The notes beneath the pieces are model-generated. The model was not told where the DNA came from. It ran no database searches and worked only from the letters and a program-made list of their open reading frames with translations. From Caproiciproducens sp. MSJ-32 (GTDB lineage: Bacteria > Bacillota > Clostridia > Clostridiales > Clostridiaceae), in assembly GCF_018918055.1 (NCBI RefSeq), contig NZ_JAHLPS010000032.1, positions 1-35,098 of the forward strand: DNA of 35,098 nucleotides, in the 5' to 3' direction. Numbering within the stretch: the stretch's first letter is position 1; every line of letters starts with the position of its first letter. Positions 17,994-27,580 of this stretch are shown here, piece by piece. A program made the position numbers and the translations under genes.

Positions 17994-20900
17994 ATGAATA
18001 AGAAATTTACGCATCTGCATCTTCATACTGGTTATAGCTTGCTTGATGGCTCTGGAAAAGTAAAGGATATAATAAGCAGGGCTAAGGAATTAGGGATGGA
18101 AAGTATTGCTATAACAGATCATGGTGTTATGTATGGATGTGTTGCATTTTATAAAGAGGCTGTTGCACAAGGAATTAAGCCGATAATCGGATGTGAAATA
18201 TATGTTGCAGCCAAGTCTATGGATATCAAGGTGAATGATAAGGAAAACAGTACCCATCATTTAGTTTTATTAGTAAAAAATGATGAGGGATATAAAAACC
18301 TTATGAAAATAACATCAGAAGCTTCAATTAGAGGTTTTTATTATAAGCCTAGGGTTGACCATGAGTTTTTAAGAAAGCATAGTAAGGGCTTAATAGCATT
18401 AAGTGCTTGTTTAGGTGGGGAAGTTCAATCCTGGATACTTAAGGATAATTATGAAAAGGCTAAAGAAACAGCTCTTTTATACAAAGATATTTTTAAAGAA
18501 GGTTTTTATTTAGAAATACAAAACCATGGTATGGAAGAGCAGAAAAAGGTTATAGACTGGAACATAAAAATATCAAAAGAAACAGGAATTCCCTTAGTTG
18601 CAACTAATGATGTGCATTATATATATCAAAAGGATTATGAAGCTCATGATGTACTAATGTGTATTCAAACAGGAAAAACAATAGATGATACCAACAGGAG
18701 AAGATATCCTTCAGATCAGTTTTACTTAAAATCTGCAGAGGAGATGTGGAATATTTTTTCTTTTGTGCCAGAGGCTTTAGAAAACACATCTAAGATAGCA
18801 GAAGAATGTAACTTTAATTATGAGTTTCATGTTTCAAAACTTCCAAAATTTCCAGTCCCAGAAGGCATAGAACCCTATGATTATTTAAGAAATATTTGTT
18901 ATTCCGGTTTGATAGAAAGATATGATGTTTTTAAGGAGTTTTTAAACAAACCATTAAATATTGAGAAGTTTGTGAAACATTATAAAGATAATGAAAAGGC
19001 TTATGAATATATTGAGAGATTAGAGCATGAATTATCAATAATAAAGCAGATGGGATATGTAGACTATTTTTTAATAGTTTGGGATTTTATCAGATTTGCA
19101 AGGGAAAATGGAATACCAACTGGACCAGGCAGGGGATCTGCTGCAGGGTCAATAGTAGCCTACACTTTAGGAATAACTAAGATAGATCCAATAAAATACA
19201 ATTTGCTATTCGAAAGATTCTTAAATCCAGAGAGAGTAAGTATGCCTGATATAGATTCAGACTTTTGCTACGAAAGAAGACAGGAAGTTATTGATTATGT
19301 TGTTGAAAAGTATGGAATAGATAATGTTTCGCAGATAATAACCTTTGGAACAATGGCTGCAAGAGCCTGTATAAGAGATGTAGGAAGAGCAATGAACTAT
19401 TCTTACGCAGAAGTTGATAGAATAGCTAAAATGATTCCAACAATGCTTAATATGACAATAGATAAAGCTTTAGAAATAAATCCAGAATTAAAAGAAGCTT
19501 ATAAGAATGAAGAGAGAGTAAAGGCTTTAATTGATGTAAGTAAGTCTTTGGAGGGGCTTCCAAGGCACTCTTCAACCCATGCAGCTGGAGTTGTAATAGC
19601 ATCAAAGCCTCTTGTTGAATATGTACCCCTTCAAAAAAATGAAGATTCTATAGTTGCCCAGTTTGATATGACAACTTTAGAGGAATTGGGTTTATTAAAG
19701 ATGGATTTCCTTGGCTTAAGAACATTAACCGTTATAAATGATGCAGTAAAGATGGTAAAAGAAAATAGAGGAATAGATCTAGATTTAGATAAAATAGACT
19801 TTGATGACCAAGAGGTTTATAAAATGATTGGCGAAGGAAAAACCGCTGGGGTTTTTCAATTAGAATCGCCAGGAATGACTGCCTTCATGAAGGAACTTAA
19901 ACCGGATTCTTTAGAAGATATTATAGCGGGAATATCCCTATATAGACCAGGTCCTATGGCTGAAATTCCTAATTATATAGAAGGTAAGAAAAATCCAAAT
20001 AAGATTAAGTATATTACTCCAGAACTTGAAGATATCTTAGATGTTACTTATGGGGTTATAGTATATCAAGAGCAAGTTATGCAGATAGTTATGAAACTTG
20101 CAGGTTATTCAATGGGAAGAAGTGACCTAGTTAGAAGAGCTATGTCTAAGAAAAAGCATAAAGTTATGGAGGAGGAAAGAAAGAATTTTATTTATGGTAT
20201 TGTAAAAGAAGATGGAACTATAGAAGTTCCTGGTTGTATAAGAAATGGAATTTCAGAAGAAGTTGCGAATAAAATCTTTGATCAGATGATGGACTTTGCA
20301 AGTTATGCCTTTAATAAGTCCCATGCAGCAGCTTATGCAGTAGTAGGCTATCAAACTGCATATTTAATGAAGTATTATCCAGTAGAAACAATAGCAGCTA
20401 TGTTAAACTCTGTTATGGGAGCAAGCGAAAAGGTTGCTAATTATATAAATTTTGCTGAAAGTTTAGGAATAGAAGTTTTACCTCCAGATATAAATGAGAG
20501 CTATTCAAAATTTACTGTTAAAGGAGATAAAATAAGATTTGGGTTAGCAGCTATAAAAAATGTTGGTTATAGCGTAGTAGAATCTATAGTTGATTCAAGA
20601 AATAAAAAAGGAACTTTTGAATCCCTAATGGATTTTATAAATAAAATTGATTTATCTGCAGTTAATAAGAGGGCTATAGAAAGCTTAATCAAGGCAGGGG
20701 CTTTGGATTGTTTTAAGGTATATAGATCAAGACTATTGGCTGTATATGAGAAGTTAATGGATGGAGTTTCAAGCGAAAAGAAACGTAATATAGATGGGCA
20801 AATAAGTCTATTTGCTTTAGAAGAAGATATAATTGAAGCACCGGAAATTAATTATCCTAATATAAAAGAGTTTTCTAAAAAGAACCTCTTAGCAATGGAA

Positions 20901-21551
20901 AAGGAAATGACAGGACTATATTTATCTGGACATCCACTAGATGAATATGTTTATAGTCTTAAGGTTCAAACCACAACAGATATAGGAAAGGTATTTAAGT
21001 CTCATGAGATAATTCAGGAAGCTTATGGACATATGGAAGTTCCAGATAATATAATTCATGATGAAGATAGGGTTATTCTTGGTGGCATTTTGACTTCTGT
21101 AAATCAGAAAATTACAAGAAATAATACCATGATGGCCTTCTTGCAGTTAGAAGATTTAACAGGAACTATAGAAGTAATAGTATTTCCTAAAACTTTAGAT
21201 AAAGTAAGAGAATTTATTAAGGAAGATAATTTGGTTGTTATAAAAGGAAGGATAAGTATTAAAGAGGATGAAGCCCCTAAGCTTATATGTGAGACTATAG
21301 AACCTTTAGAAAAATTAAATTCGTCCAAGGTCTATATAAGAGTTGATGATATGAATTCAGCAAAGGCCTTTATTAAAGAAGTCAGAGAAATTCCTGAAGA
21401 GTATAAAGGGGATACTGCAATTTACATATTTACTGCAAATGATAGAAAGCAATACAGGGTACCAAGAGATATTTGGGTAAATACAGATTTAGATACAATT
21501 AGTTATCTTAAAGAACTTATGGGAGAAGAAAATGTAAAGCTGGTAGAATAA
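17994..21551 (+). CDS. dnaE: DNA polymerase III subunit alpha, DnaE type
   Basis: DnaE is a C-family replicative DNA polymerase; low-GC Gram-positives use it beside PolC, with DnaE extending primers. The 1185-residue protein starts with a PHP domain (THLHLHTGYSLLDGSG, residues 6-21; ITDHGVMYG). The palm carries the catalytic Asp pair in MPDIDSDF (about 417-424) and a third Asp in QFDMTT (about 557). Fingers with tandem helix-hairpin-helix follow (about 830-900), and an OB-fold domain near 1025-1100 (VILGGILTSVNQKITR). No separate exonuclease insertion is seen, which distinguishes it from PolC. The start has a GGGGGTG site. Neighbours whiA upstream and pfkA/pyk downstream match clostridial gene order. 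Confidence 0.97.
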   Translation: MNKKFTHLHLHTGYSLLDGSGKVKDIISRAKELGMESIAITDHGVMYGCVAFYKEAVAQGIKPIIGCEIYVAAKSMDIKVNDKENSTHHLVLLVKNDEGYKNLMKITSEASIRGFYYKPRVDHEFLRKHSKGLIALSACLGGEVQSWILKDNYEKAKETALLYKDIFKEGFYLEIQNHGMEEQKKVIDWNIKISKETGIPLVATNDVHYIYQKDYEAHDVLMCIQTGKTIDDTNRRRYPSDQFYLKSAEEMWNIFSFVPEALENTSKIAEECNFNYEFHVSKLPKFPVPEGIEPYDYLRNICYSGLIERYDVFKEFLNKPLNIEKFVKHYKDNEKAYEYIERLEHELSIIKQMGYVDYFLIVWDFIRFARENGIPTGPGRGSAAGSIVAYTLGITKIDPIKYNLLFERFLNPERVSMPDIDSDFCYERRQEVIDYVVEKYGIDNVSQIITFGTMAARACIRDVGRAMNYSYAEVDRIAKMIPTMLNMTIDKALEINPELKEAYKNEERVKALIDVSKSLEGLPRHSSTHAAGVVIASKPLVEYVPLQKNEDSIVAQFDMTTLEELGLLKMDFLGLRTLTVINDAVKMVKENRGIDLDLDKIDFDDQEVYKMIGEGKTAGVFQLESPGMTAFMKELKPDSLEDIIAGISLYRPGPMAEIPNYIEGKKNPNKIKYITPELEDILDVTYGVIVYQEQVMQIVMKLAGYSMGRSDLVRRAMSKKKHKVMEEERKNFIYGIVKEDGTIEVPGCIRNGISEEVANKIFDQMMDFASYAFNKSHAAAYAVVGYQTAYLMKYYPVETIAAMLNSVMGASEKVANYINFAESLGIEVLPPDINESYSKFTVKGDKIRFGLAAIKNVGYSVVESIVDSRNKKGTFESLMDFINKIDLSAVNKRAIESLIKAGALDCFKVYRSRLLAVYEKLMDGVSSEKKRNIDGQISLFALEEDIIEAPEINYPNIKEFSKKNLLAMEKEMTGLYLSGHPLDEYVYSLKVQTTTDIGKVFKSHEIIQEAYGHMEVPDNIIHDEDRVILGGILTSVNQKITRNNTMMAFLQLEDLTGTIEVIVFPKTLDKVREFIKEDNLVVIKGRISIKEDEAPKLICETIEPLEKLNSSKVYIRVDDMNSAKAFIKEVREIPEEYKGDTAIYIFTANDRKQYRVPRDIWVNTDLDTISYLKELMGEENVKLVE

Positions 21552-21555
21552 TATT

Positions 21556-21591
21556 AAGGCTGTTTTGTAGCGTTAGTTATAAAGCAGCCTT
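21556..21591 (+). terminator. Hairpin after dnaE (probable terminator)
   Basis: AAGGCTGTTTT (21556-21566) pairs with AAAGCAGCCTT (21581-21591) with one G.T pair. The run of T after it is poor, so termination may be partial. Confidence 0.55.
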
Positions 21592-21994
21592 GAATTATTG
21601 TGTTTTATAGAGTTATTGATAAATTATAAATTATAAGTAAAAATAGTGAAAATATTAACAAAATTTTTTAAAAATTGAAAAAAGGTAAAAGATTACAATG
21701 AAAAAGTTGTAAAGTTATCTGAAAGTTTAAGAAAAATAATTAAATATTCTATAAATTATAAAAAAATAGGTTATAATAAATATAGCAAACTATAAAAAAG
21801 TCGATAAAAATCGTAATTATTCATTATTTTAGTTGCATAAAAGCTGACTTCAAAGTAAAATAGATTAGTAGTAAATATAGTTGAAATTTTCAGTTAAAAA
21901 CAGTAAGTTATATAATTTATTTTTTTATAATAAAAGACTAATTAAACAAAAGTTGGGACAAACTTTGCCCCTATGGTGTTAAGGAGGAAAAGGC
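21592..21994 (+). promoter_or_regulatory. Long non-coding leader region of pfkA
   Basis: About 400 bases without a gene. Visible elements are a perfect inverted repeat TTACAA-N8-TTGTAA (21693-21712), a promoter candidate TTGCAT (21833-21838) with TAAAAT (21856-21861) at 17-base spacing, a T-rich tract (21917-21926), and a small hairpin AAAGTT/AACTTT (21949-21966) that could pair alternatively as GGG (21955-21957) with CCC (21968-21970), just before AAGGAGG (21980-21986). I do not recognise a known riboswitch. Confidence 0.45.
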
Positions 21995-22954
21995 ATGCAA
22001 AAAATAGCTATTTTAACAAGTGGTGGAGATGCTCCTGGAATGAATGCAGCAATAAGAGCAGTTGTTAGAACTGCACTGCATAAGGGAATTCAAGTTATGG
22101 GAGTTCAAAGAGGATATGCAGGTCTAATTAATGGAGAGCTTATTCCTATGAATAGATCATCTGTATCAGATATTATTCATAGAGGTGGTACAATCCTAAG
22201 AACTGCTAGATGTCCTGAATTCAAAAAAGAAGAAGTTAGAGAAAAAGCAGCAAAAATATTAAAAGCTTATGGAATCGATGCTTTAGTAGTAATTGGTGGA
22301 GATGGATCCTTTACTGGAGCCAAGCTTTTATCAAAATTAGGAGTAAAAACTGTAGGAATTCCTGGAACAATTGATAATGATTTAGTTTATACTGACTACA
22401 CAATTGGATTTGACACAGCATTAAATACAGTAATAGATGCAATAGATAAGGTTAGAGATACATCTACTTCTCATGAAAGAGTTTCTATATTAGAAGTAAT
22501 GGGAAGAGATTGTGGAGATTTAGCTTTATATGCAGGTATTGCTGGTGGAGCAGAATATATAATAACTCCAGAAAAAGGTTTTTCAAGAGATGAATTATGT
22601 AAAGTTATTCTTGAAGGAAAGCAAAATGGTAAAGTACATAATTTAATTCTACTTGCAGAAGGAGTAGGTGGAGCTCAAGAATTAGCTGAATATGTTGAAA
22701 ATGTTACAGGAATAGAAACAAGAGCTACAGTTTTAGGTCATATTCAAAGAGGAGGAAGCCCAACTGCAACAGATAGAATTTTAGCTTCAAGAATGGGAGC
22801 TAAAGCAGTAGAAGTTCTTTTAGAAGGAAAAACTTCAAGAGTAATTGGTATAAGAGACAATAAGATTATTGATGATGATATAGACGAAGCTTTAGCAATG
22901 GAAAGAAAATTTGATGATGAATTATTTGATTTATCACAATTAATTTCATCATAA
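21995..22954 (+). CDS. pfkA: ATP-dependent 6-phosphofructokinase
   Basis: PfkA phosphorylates fructose-6-phosphate to fructose-1,6-bisphosphate, the committed step of glycolysis. The 319-residue protein has the bacterial single-domain length and aligns by number with the E. coli enzyme: GGDAPGMN (10-17), GGDGS (101-105) with Gly at 104 indicating ATP rather than pyrophosphate, and the catalytic TIDND (125-129, Asp127). The allosteric-type [15 protein letters not shown] segment and HIQRGGSPT substrate loop are intact. AAGGAGG supports the start. It is followed by pyk after 74 bases without a clear terminator, the standard Firmicute pfkA-pyk operon. Confidence 0.98.
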   Translation: MQKIAILTSGGDAPGMNAAIRAVVRTALHKGIQVMGVQRGYAGLINGELIPMNRSSVSDIIHRGGTILRTARCPEFKKEEVREKAAKILKAYGIDALVVIGGDGSFTGAKLLSKLGVKTVGIPGTIDNDLVYTDYTIGFDTALNTVIDAIDKVRDTSTSHERVSILEVMGRDCGDLALYAGIAGGAEYIITPEKGFSRDELCKVILEGKQNGKVHNLILLAEGVGGAQELAEYVENVTGIETRATVLGHIQRGGSPTATDRILASRMGAKAVEVLLEGKTSRVIGIRDNKIIDDDIDEALAMERKFDDELFDLSQLISS

Positions 22955-23028
22955 AAATAGCTTTGTAGTTTTATTATAATAAATTACTAATTGCATAAAT
23001 TTATATCCAAAGTGAAGGAGTGTATTAG

Positions 23029-24447
23029 ATGAGAAAGACTAAGATGGTGTGTACAATAGGACCTGCTAGCGATACCCCAGAAATATTATCTAAAATAATA
23101 GAAGCAGGAATGAATGTATCTAGACATAACTTTTCCCATGGAGACCATGAAGAACATGGAAAAAGAATAAGATTAGTTAAAGAATTATCTGAAAAGTATA
23201 ATAAGCAAATAGCTGTAATGTTAGATACAAAAGGACCAGAAATAAGAACAGGAAAATTCGAACCTAAAAAGGTTGAATTAAAAGCTGGAGATGATTTTGT
23301 AATTTATGCAGGAGAAGATGTAGTAGGAGATACTACTAAATGTTCTGTTACTTATGCAGGATTAGCAAATGATGTTAAGGCTGGAGATACAATCTTAATA
23401 GATGATGGTTTAGTTGGATTAGAAGTTAAATCAGTTGATGGAAACAAAATTAACTGTAAAGTCCTAAATACAGGATTTGTAGGAACTCATAAGGGAGTAA
23501 ATGTTCCAGGAGTTTCAATAAATCTACCTGCTTTAACAGAAAAAGATATAGCAGACCTTAAATTTGGATGCGAAATTGGAGTTAACTTTATTGCAGCTTC
23601 ATTTATAAGAAAAGCAGCAGACGTTGAAGCAATAAGAAAAGTATTAAATGAAAATGGTGGAGAAGATATAAAAATATTCTCTAAGATAGAAAATCAAGAA
23701 GGTGTAGATAATATAGATGCTATATTACAAGCATCTGATGGTATTATGGTAGCAAGAGGAGACTTAGGAGTAGAAATTCCTATGGAAAAGCTGCCTGCTG
23801 TACAAAAAATGATAATTCAAAAGTGTAATGATGCAGGAAAACCAGTTATAACAGCAACTCAAATGTTAGATTCTATGATAAGAAATCCAAGACCAACTAG
23901 AGCAGAAGTTTCAGACGTAGCAAATGCAATTTATGATGGAACAGATGCAATAATGTTATCAGGAGAATCTGCAAATGGAGATTGGCCAGTAGAAGCAGTA
24001 CAAACTATGGCTAGAATAGCAGAAGAAGCTGAAAAACAATTACGTTATGAAATAGCTACATCTAAAGCTAAGTCTCATATACCTGCAACAGCTGGTGTTA
24101 TTTCAAGAGCAGCTGCAAATGCTGCATATGAATTAAAGGCAGCTGCAATTATTACAACAACTCAAAGTGGATCAACAGCAAGAAGAGTTTCTCAATGTAG
24201 ACCAGATTGCCCAATAGTTGCTGTAACTCCATATGAAAGAGTAGCTAAGAGTTTAGCAGCATCATTTGGAGTATATCCAGTAGTTTCAAATGAAATGACA
24301 TCAACAGATCAAATGATGGAAGAATCAATTAAAACTGCTAAAGAAAATGGCTTTGTAAAAGAGGGAGATACTGTTATTATAGTAGCAGGAGTTCCTCTAG
24401 CAGAAGTAGGAACTACAAACCTATTAAAGGTTAGTGAAGTAAACTAG
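23029..24447 (+). CDS. pyk: Pyruvate kinase
   Basis: Pyruvate kinase converts phosphoenolpyruvate and ADP to pyruvate and ATP. The 472-residue protein is the short form, lacking the extra C-terminal PEP-utiliser-like domain of Bacillus pyruvate kinases. Key blocks: MVCTIGPASDTPEIL at the N-terminus, MLDTKGPEIRTG, the active-site Lys region IKIFSKIENQEG, MVARGDLGVEIP, and MLDSMIRNPRPTRAEVSDV. The C-terminal regulatory domain (from about 350, ITTTQSGSTARRVS) is present, so allosteric control is possible. GAAGGAG precedes the ATG. It is co-transcribed with pfkA by position and is followed by a strong terminator. Confidence 0.98.
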   Translation: MRKTKMVCTIGPASDTPEILSKIIEAGMNVSRHNFSHGDHEEHGKRIRLVKELSEKYNKQIAVMLDTKGPEIRTGKFEPKKVELKAGDDFVIYAGEDVVGDTTKCSVTYAGLANDVKAGDTILIDDGLVGLEVKSVDGNKINCKVLNTGFVGTHKGVNVPGVSINLPALTEKDIADLKFGCEIGVNFIAASFIRKAADVEAIRKVLNENGGEDIKIFSKIENQEGVDNIDAILQASDGIMVARGDLGVEIPMEKLPAVQKMIIQKCNDAGKPVITATQMLDSMIRNPRPTRAEVSDVANAIYDGTDAIMLSGESANGDWPVEAVQTMARIAEEAEKQLRYEIATSKAKSHIPATAGVISRAAANAAYELKAAAIITTTQSGSTARRVSQCRPDCPIVAVTPYERVAKSLAASFGVYPVVSNEMTSTDQMMEESIKTAKENGFVKEGDTVIIVAGVPLAEVGTTNLLKVSEVN

Positions 24448-24480
24448 TTGAGTTTTATTAAAATATAAATTATATACAAT

Positions 24481-24523
24481 AAAAGGTTATTACATAAATA
24501 ATTTTATGTAATAACCTTTTTTT
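24481..24523 (+). terminator. Terminator of the pfkA-pyk operon
   Basis: A perfect 18-bp stem (24481-24498 with 24503-24520, loop TAAT) ends in seven T residues. Its inner part shares TTACATAAA/TTTATGTAA with the terminator after murB. Confidence 0.93.
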
Positions 24524-24801
24524 ACATTTTCTCAAAAATAAATATATAAAAATTAAATAATAAAATTAAGAAATTTTTGAATAAAAAAACATAAAAGAAT
24601 GAAAAAATTAATGAATTGTTAAAAAAATCCTCTTGAATACATTTACAATAGATTTAATTAATAAATAATCGTATAAAAATTAATAAAAATGAAAAAATAT
24701 ATGCATTTTTTAAGAAAGTCGAATTTTAAAATTTTTAATAAAACTGCATATTTAGTATTAAAAAAATATAATAATAATTAATAAATTGATAAATTTATAT
24801 A
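24524..24801. other. AT-rich spacer before opp
   Basis: About 280 bases of nearly pure A/T sequence between the pyk terminator and the opp promoter. No open reading frame with a ribosome-binding site and no convincing structured RNA was seen. Several AATTTT-type stretches occur, as expected by chance at this composition. Confidence 0.5.
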
Positions 24802-24829
24802 TTGACAAAGGAAAAATTGAATATATAAT
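24802..24829 (+). promoter_or_regulatory. Promoter of the opp operon
   Basis: TTGACA (24802-24807), 16-base spacer, TATAAT (24824-24829): both hexamers match consensus exactly. About 70 bases of AT-rich leader follow. Confidence 0.75.
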
Positions 24830-24907
24830 ATTAATTAAGAAATTTTTATAAATTAATAAAAATTTAAATTCTTTCTAAAAATTTTAATGAATAAGGGGGC
24901 TATTAAT

Positions 24908-26566
24908 ATGAAAAGTATCAAAAAGCTATTGTCTTTGGCAGTAGCAATGTCATTGACATTTAGCTTAGTAGCTTGTGGTGGGGGAAGTAAAACAAGCGGA
25001 AACAATGGTAGCGGCTCAGAAGCTTCAGAAACTTCTGGTGGTACTTTAAAAGTACAATTTGACGTTGAAGTTGCATCGATGGATCCACAAATTGCTACAG
25101 ATGGAACTTCTTTCGAAGCTATTGCAGCAATTACAGAAGGTCTATATTCTGTTGATGCAGATGGTAATCCAATTTTAGCTATTGCAGAATCAGCTGAAAA
25201 AAGTGAAGATGGATTAACTTATAAATTTAAATTAAAGGATGCGAAGTGGTCAAATGGAACAGCAGTAACTGCCAATGACTTTGTTTTTGCATGGAGGCGT
25301 CTTGCTGATCCAAAGACAGCTAGTGAATATGCATTTATGGTAAGCATTGCAGGCTTAAAAAATGCAGATGCTGTTTTAGCAGGAGAAAAGGGAGTAGAAG
25401 AATTAGGAGTAAAAGCTGAAGATGATAAAACGTTGGTAGTTGAATTATCACATCCAGTTACATTCTTTGAATCATTAATGACATTCCCATCATTCTTCCC
25501 TGTAAATGAAGAATTCTTTAAGCAGGCAGGAGATAATTTTGGAACATCACCTGATACTATTTTAGCTAATGGTCCATTTAAGGTTGCATCTTATGAGCCA
25601 GCAGCAACAACAATAGAATTAGTAAAGAATGATCAATACTGGGATGCAGCAAGTGTTAAGCTAGATGGAATTCAATTCCAAGTAATTAAAGAAGCTCAGC
25701 AAACAATGTTATCATACCAAAATGGTGATTTAGATGTTGCAACACTTGCAGGAGAACAAGTAGAACAATTTAAGAATGATCCAGAGTTTAATAATGTTGC
25801 AGCAGGTTATTTATGGTATCTTTCACCAAACCAAAAGGTTAAGGGATTAGAAAATGTAAACTTACGTAAAGCAATTGCATTATCTTTTGATAAGGAAGCA
25901 ATAGTTAATAATATATTAAAAGACGGTTCAATAGTAGCAGATTTTGCAGTCCCAAAGTTACTTGCTACAGGACCTGATGGAAAAGATTTTAGAGAAGGTA
26001 TAGAACCATATCTTTCTACAGACAAAGAAAAGGCTAAAGAATACTTTGAAAAAGCTAAGAAAGAATTAGGACAAGAAGCTTTTTCATACAAAATGGTTGT
26101 AGAAGATACAGAATCAGCTCAAAATGTAGCTCAATTTATTCAAGCTCAAGTTCAAGAAAACTTACCAGGAGTTACAATAGAATTAGAAGTAATGCCTAAG
26201 AAAAATAGAGTTGAAAGAATGCAAGCTGGAGATTACGAACTTGGATTAACTCGTTGGGGCCCAGACTATGCAGATCCAATGACATATTTAGATATGTGGA
26301 CTACAGATAGTCCTAACAACTATGGATTATGGTCAAATGCTGAATATGATAAAATAATCGAATCAGCAAAGAATGGTGAATTATCATTAGATCCTGAAGC
26401 TAGATGGACTGCATTAAAAGATGCAGAAAAAATGGTTATGGATGAAGCTGTTATATTACCTATATATCAAAAGGGTAATGCAGTAATGATCAAGAGCAAC
26501 GTTTCAGGAATAGAACACCACTCAGTAGGAGTTACAAGAATCTTTAAAAATGTAACTAAGAACTAA
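24908..26566 (+). CDS. oppA: Oligopeptide ABC transporter substrate-binding lipoprotein (OppA)
   Basis: OppA captures peptides outside the membrane and delivers them to OppBC. The start at 24908 follows AAGGGGG (24894-24900); an upstream in-frame ATG at 24887 would put extra residues before the signal peptide. The 552-residue protein has a lipoprotein signal peptide (two-Lys start, hydrophobic core, LVAC lipobox with Cys23), a Gly/Ser-rich linker to about 48, and a family 5 solute-binding domain (DVEVASMDPQIATDG, YKFKLKDAKWSNGTAVTANDF, TILANGPFKVASYEP). The operon and tandem OppD/OppF-type ATPases favour oligopeptides over nickel or dipeptides, but substrate cannot be fixed from sequence. A terminator-like hairpin separates it from oppB. 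Confidence 0.92.
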   Translation: MKSIKKLLSLAVAMSLTFSLVACGGGSKTSGNNGSGSEASETSGGTLKVQFDVEVASMDPQIATDGTSFEAIAAITEGLYSVDADGNPILAIAESAEKSEDGLTYKFKLKDAKWSNGTAVTANDFVFAWRRLADPKTASEYAFMVSIAGLKNADAVLAGEKGVEELGVKAEDDKTLVVELSHPVTFFESLMTFPSFFPVNEEFFKQAGDNFGTSPDTILANGPFKVASYEPAATTIELVKNDQYWDAASVKLDGIQFQVIKEAQQTMLSYQNGDLDVATLAGEQVEQFKNDPEFNNVAAGYLWYLSPNQKVKGLENVNLRKAIALSFDKEAIVNNILKDGSIVADFAVPKLLATGPDGKDFREGIEPYLSTDKEKAKEYFEKAKKELGQEAFSYKMVVEDTESAQNVAQFIQAQVQENLPGVTIELEVMPKKNRVERMQAGDYELGLTRWGPDYADPMTYLDMWTTDSPNNYGLWSNAEYDKIIESAKNGELSLDPEARWTALKDAEKMVMDEAVILPIYQKGNAVMIKSNVSGIEHHSVGVTRIFKNVTKN

Positions 26567-26587
26567 GAAGTATAATAATTATTAAAT

Positions 26588-26622
26588 ATTACAGTGGTAA
26601 AAGCTTGCCACTGTAATTTTTT
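26588..26622 (+). terminator. Intra-operon terminator between oppA and oppB
   Basis: ATTACAGTGG (26588-26597) pairs perfectly with CCACTGTAAT (26608-26617), extendable inward by T.G, A-T, A-T pairs, followed by TTTTTT. The oppB ribosome-binding site AAAGGAGG comes right after it. Confidence 0.85.
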
Positions 26623-26638
26623 AAAGGAGGAATTGCAG

Positions 26639-27580
26639 ATGAAAAAATATCTGCTAAAGAGAATAGTAATTTCTATAACAACATTGTTACTTATTTTATT
26701 AATACTATTTTTAATGCTTGAGTATATGCCTGGCTCTCCATTTAATGATGAAAAGTTAACAGTAGAGCAGCTTGCTTTATTAAATCAAAAGTATGGATTA
26801 GATAAACCGGTATTTGTGAGATTTTTTAATTATGTAAAAAATATGCTTACAGGAGATTTTGGAGTTTCTTATACAATTTCAAAAAATACGCCTATATCTA
26901 CTTTGTTAGAAACGCGTTTGCCAATATCAGTAAGAATCGGGGGACAAGCTGTTTTATTAGGAACAATAATAGGATTAATTTTAGGTGTAGTAGCAGCTTT
27001 AAAGCATAATACCATATGGGATACAATGACTACAGTAATTTCAGTATTAGGTGTTAGTTTGCCTTCATACGTTTTTGCATTAGGGCTATCTTATTCATTA
27101 GGATTTAAAGTAAATTTATTTCCACTTTTATATGATGGAGATGTTCCATTTAAATCTTCGGTACTTCCAACAATAGCTTTATGTATGTTTACAATAGCAA
27201 CAATTGCTCGTTTTACAAGAACAGAAATGTTAGAAGTATTAGATTCGGATTATATGCAGCTTGCAGAAAGTAAAGGAATAAATGGAATTAGATTAATAAC
27301 AAGACATGCATTAAGAAATGCTTTAATTCCAATTATTACAGTGCTAGCACCATTAATTGTAGGTTTAATGACAGGAAGTTTGGTTATTGAAAAGATATTT
27401 TCAATTCCTGGAATAGGAAGTCTTTTAGTAACTGCAATTCAATCAAATGACTATAACGTTATAGTTGCAATAGCTTTTATATACAGTGCTATGTATATAG
27501 GAATAATGTTATTAGTTGATATATTATATGGAGTTATTGATCCTAGAATAAGATTAGCAAAGGGGGATGAACATGAGTAA
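26639..27580 (+). CDS. oppB: Oligopeptide ABC transporter permease OppB
   Basis: One of the two membrane subunits of the peptide channel. The start at 26639 follows AAAGGAGG at normal spacing; the frame extends upstream through the intergenic hairpin, which is not coding. The 313-residue protein has an N-terminal membrane helix (about 7-29), five more helices, and the ATPase-contacting EAA-type loop LAESKGINGIRLITRHALRNALIP. The DPPB/OppB N-terminal region (MPGSPFNDEKLTVEQLALLNQ) is typical. It ends 8 bases inside oppC. Confidence 0.95.
   Translation: MKKYLLKRIVISITTLLLILLILFLMLEYMPGSPFNDEKLTVEQLALLNQKYGLDKPVFVRFFNYVKNMLTGDFGVSYTISKNTPISTLLETRLPISVRIGGQAVLLGTIIGLILGVVAALKHNTIWDTMTTVISVLGVSLPSYVFALGLSYSLGFKVNLFPLLYDGDVPFKSSVLPTIALCMFTIATIARFTRTEMLEVLDSDYMQLAESKGINGIRLITRHALRNALIPIITVLAPLIVGLMTGSLVIEKIFSIPGIGSLLVTAIQSNDYNVIVAIAFIYSAMYIGIMLLVDILYGVIDPRIRLAKGDEHE

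Noticed and set aside
21592..21994. Riboswitch or CcpA (cre) site before pfkA
   Set aside because: No known riboswitch core and no convincing match to the TGWAANCGNTNWCA pattern were seen; only unassigned inverted repeats are reported.
24521..24907. CodY-like AATTTT-type boxes before opp
   Set aside because: Best matches to AATTTTCWGAAAATT have about four mismatches, which is expected by chance in such AT-rich sequence.
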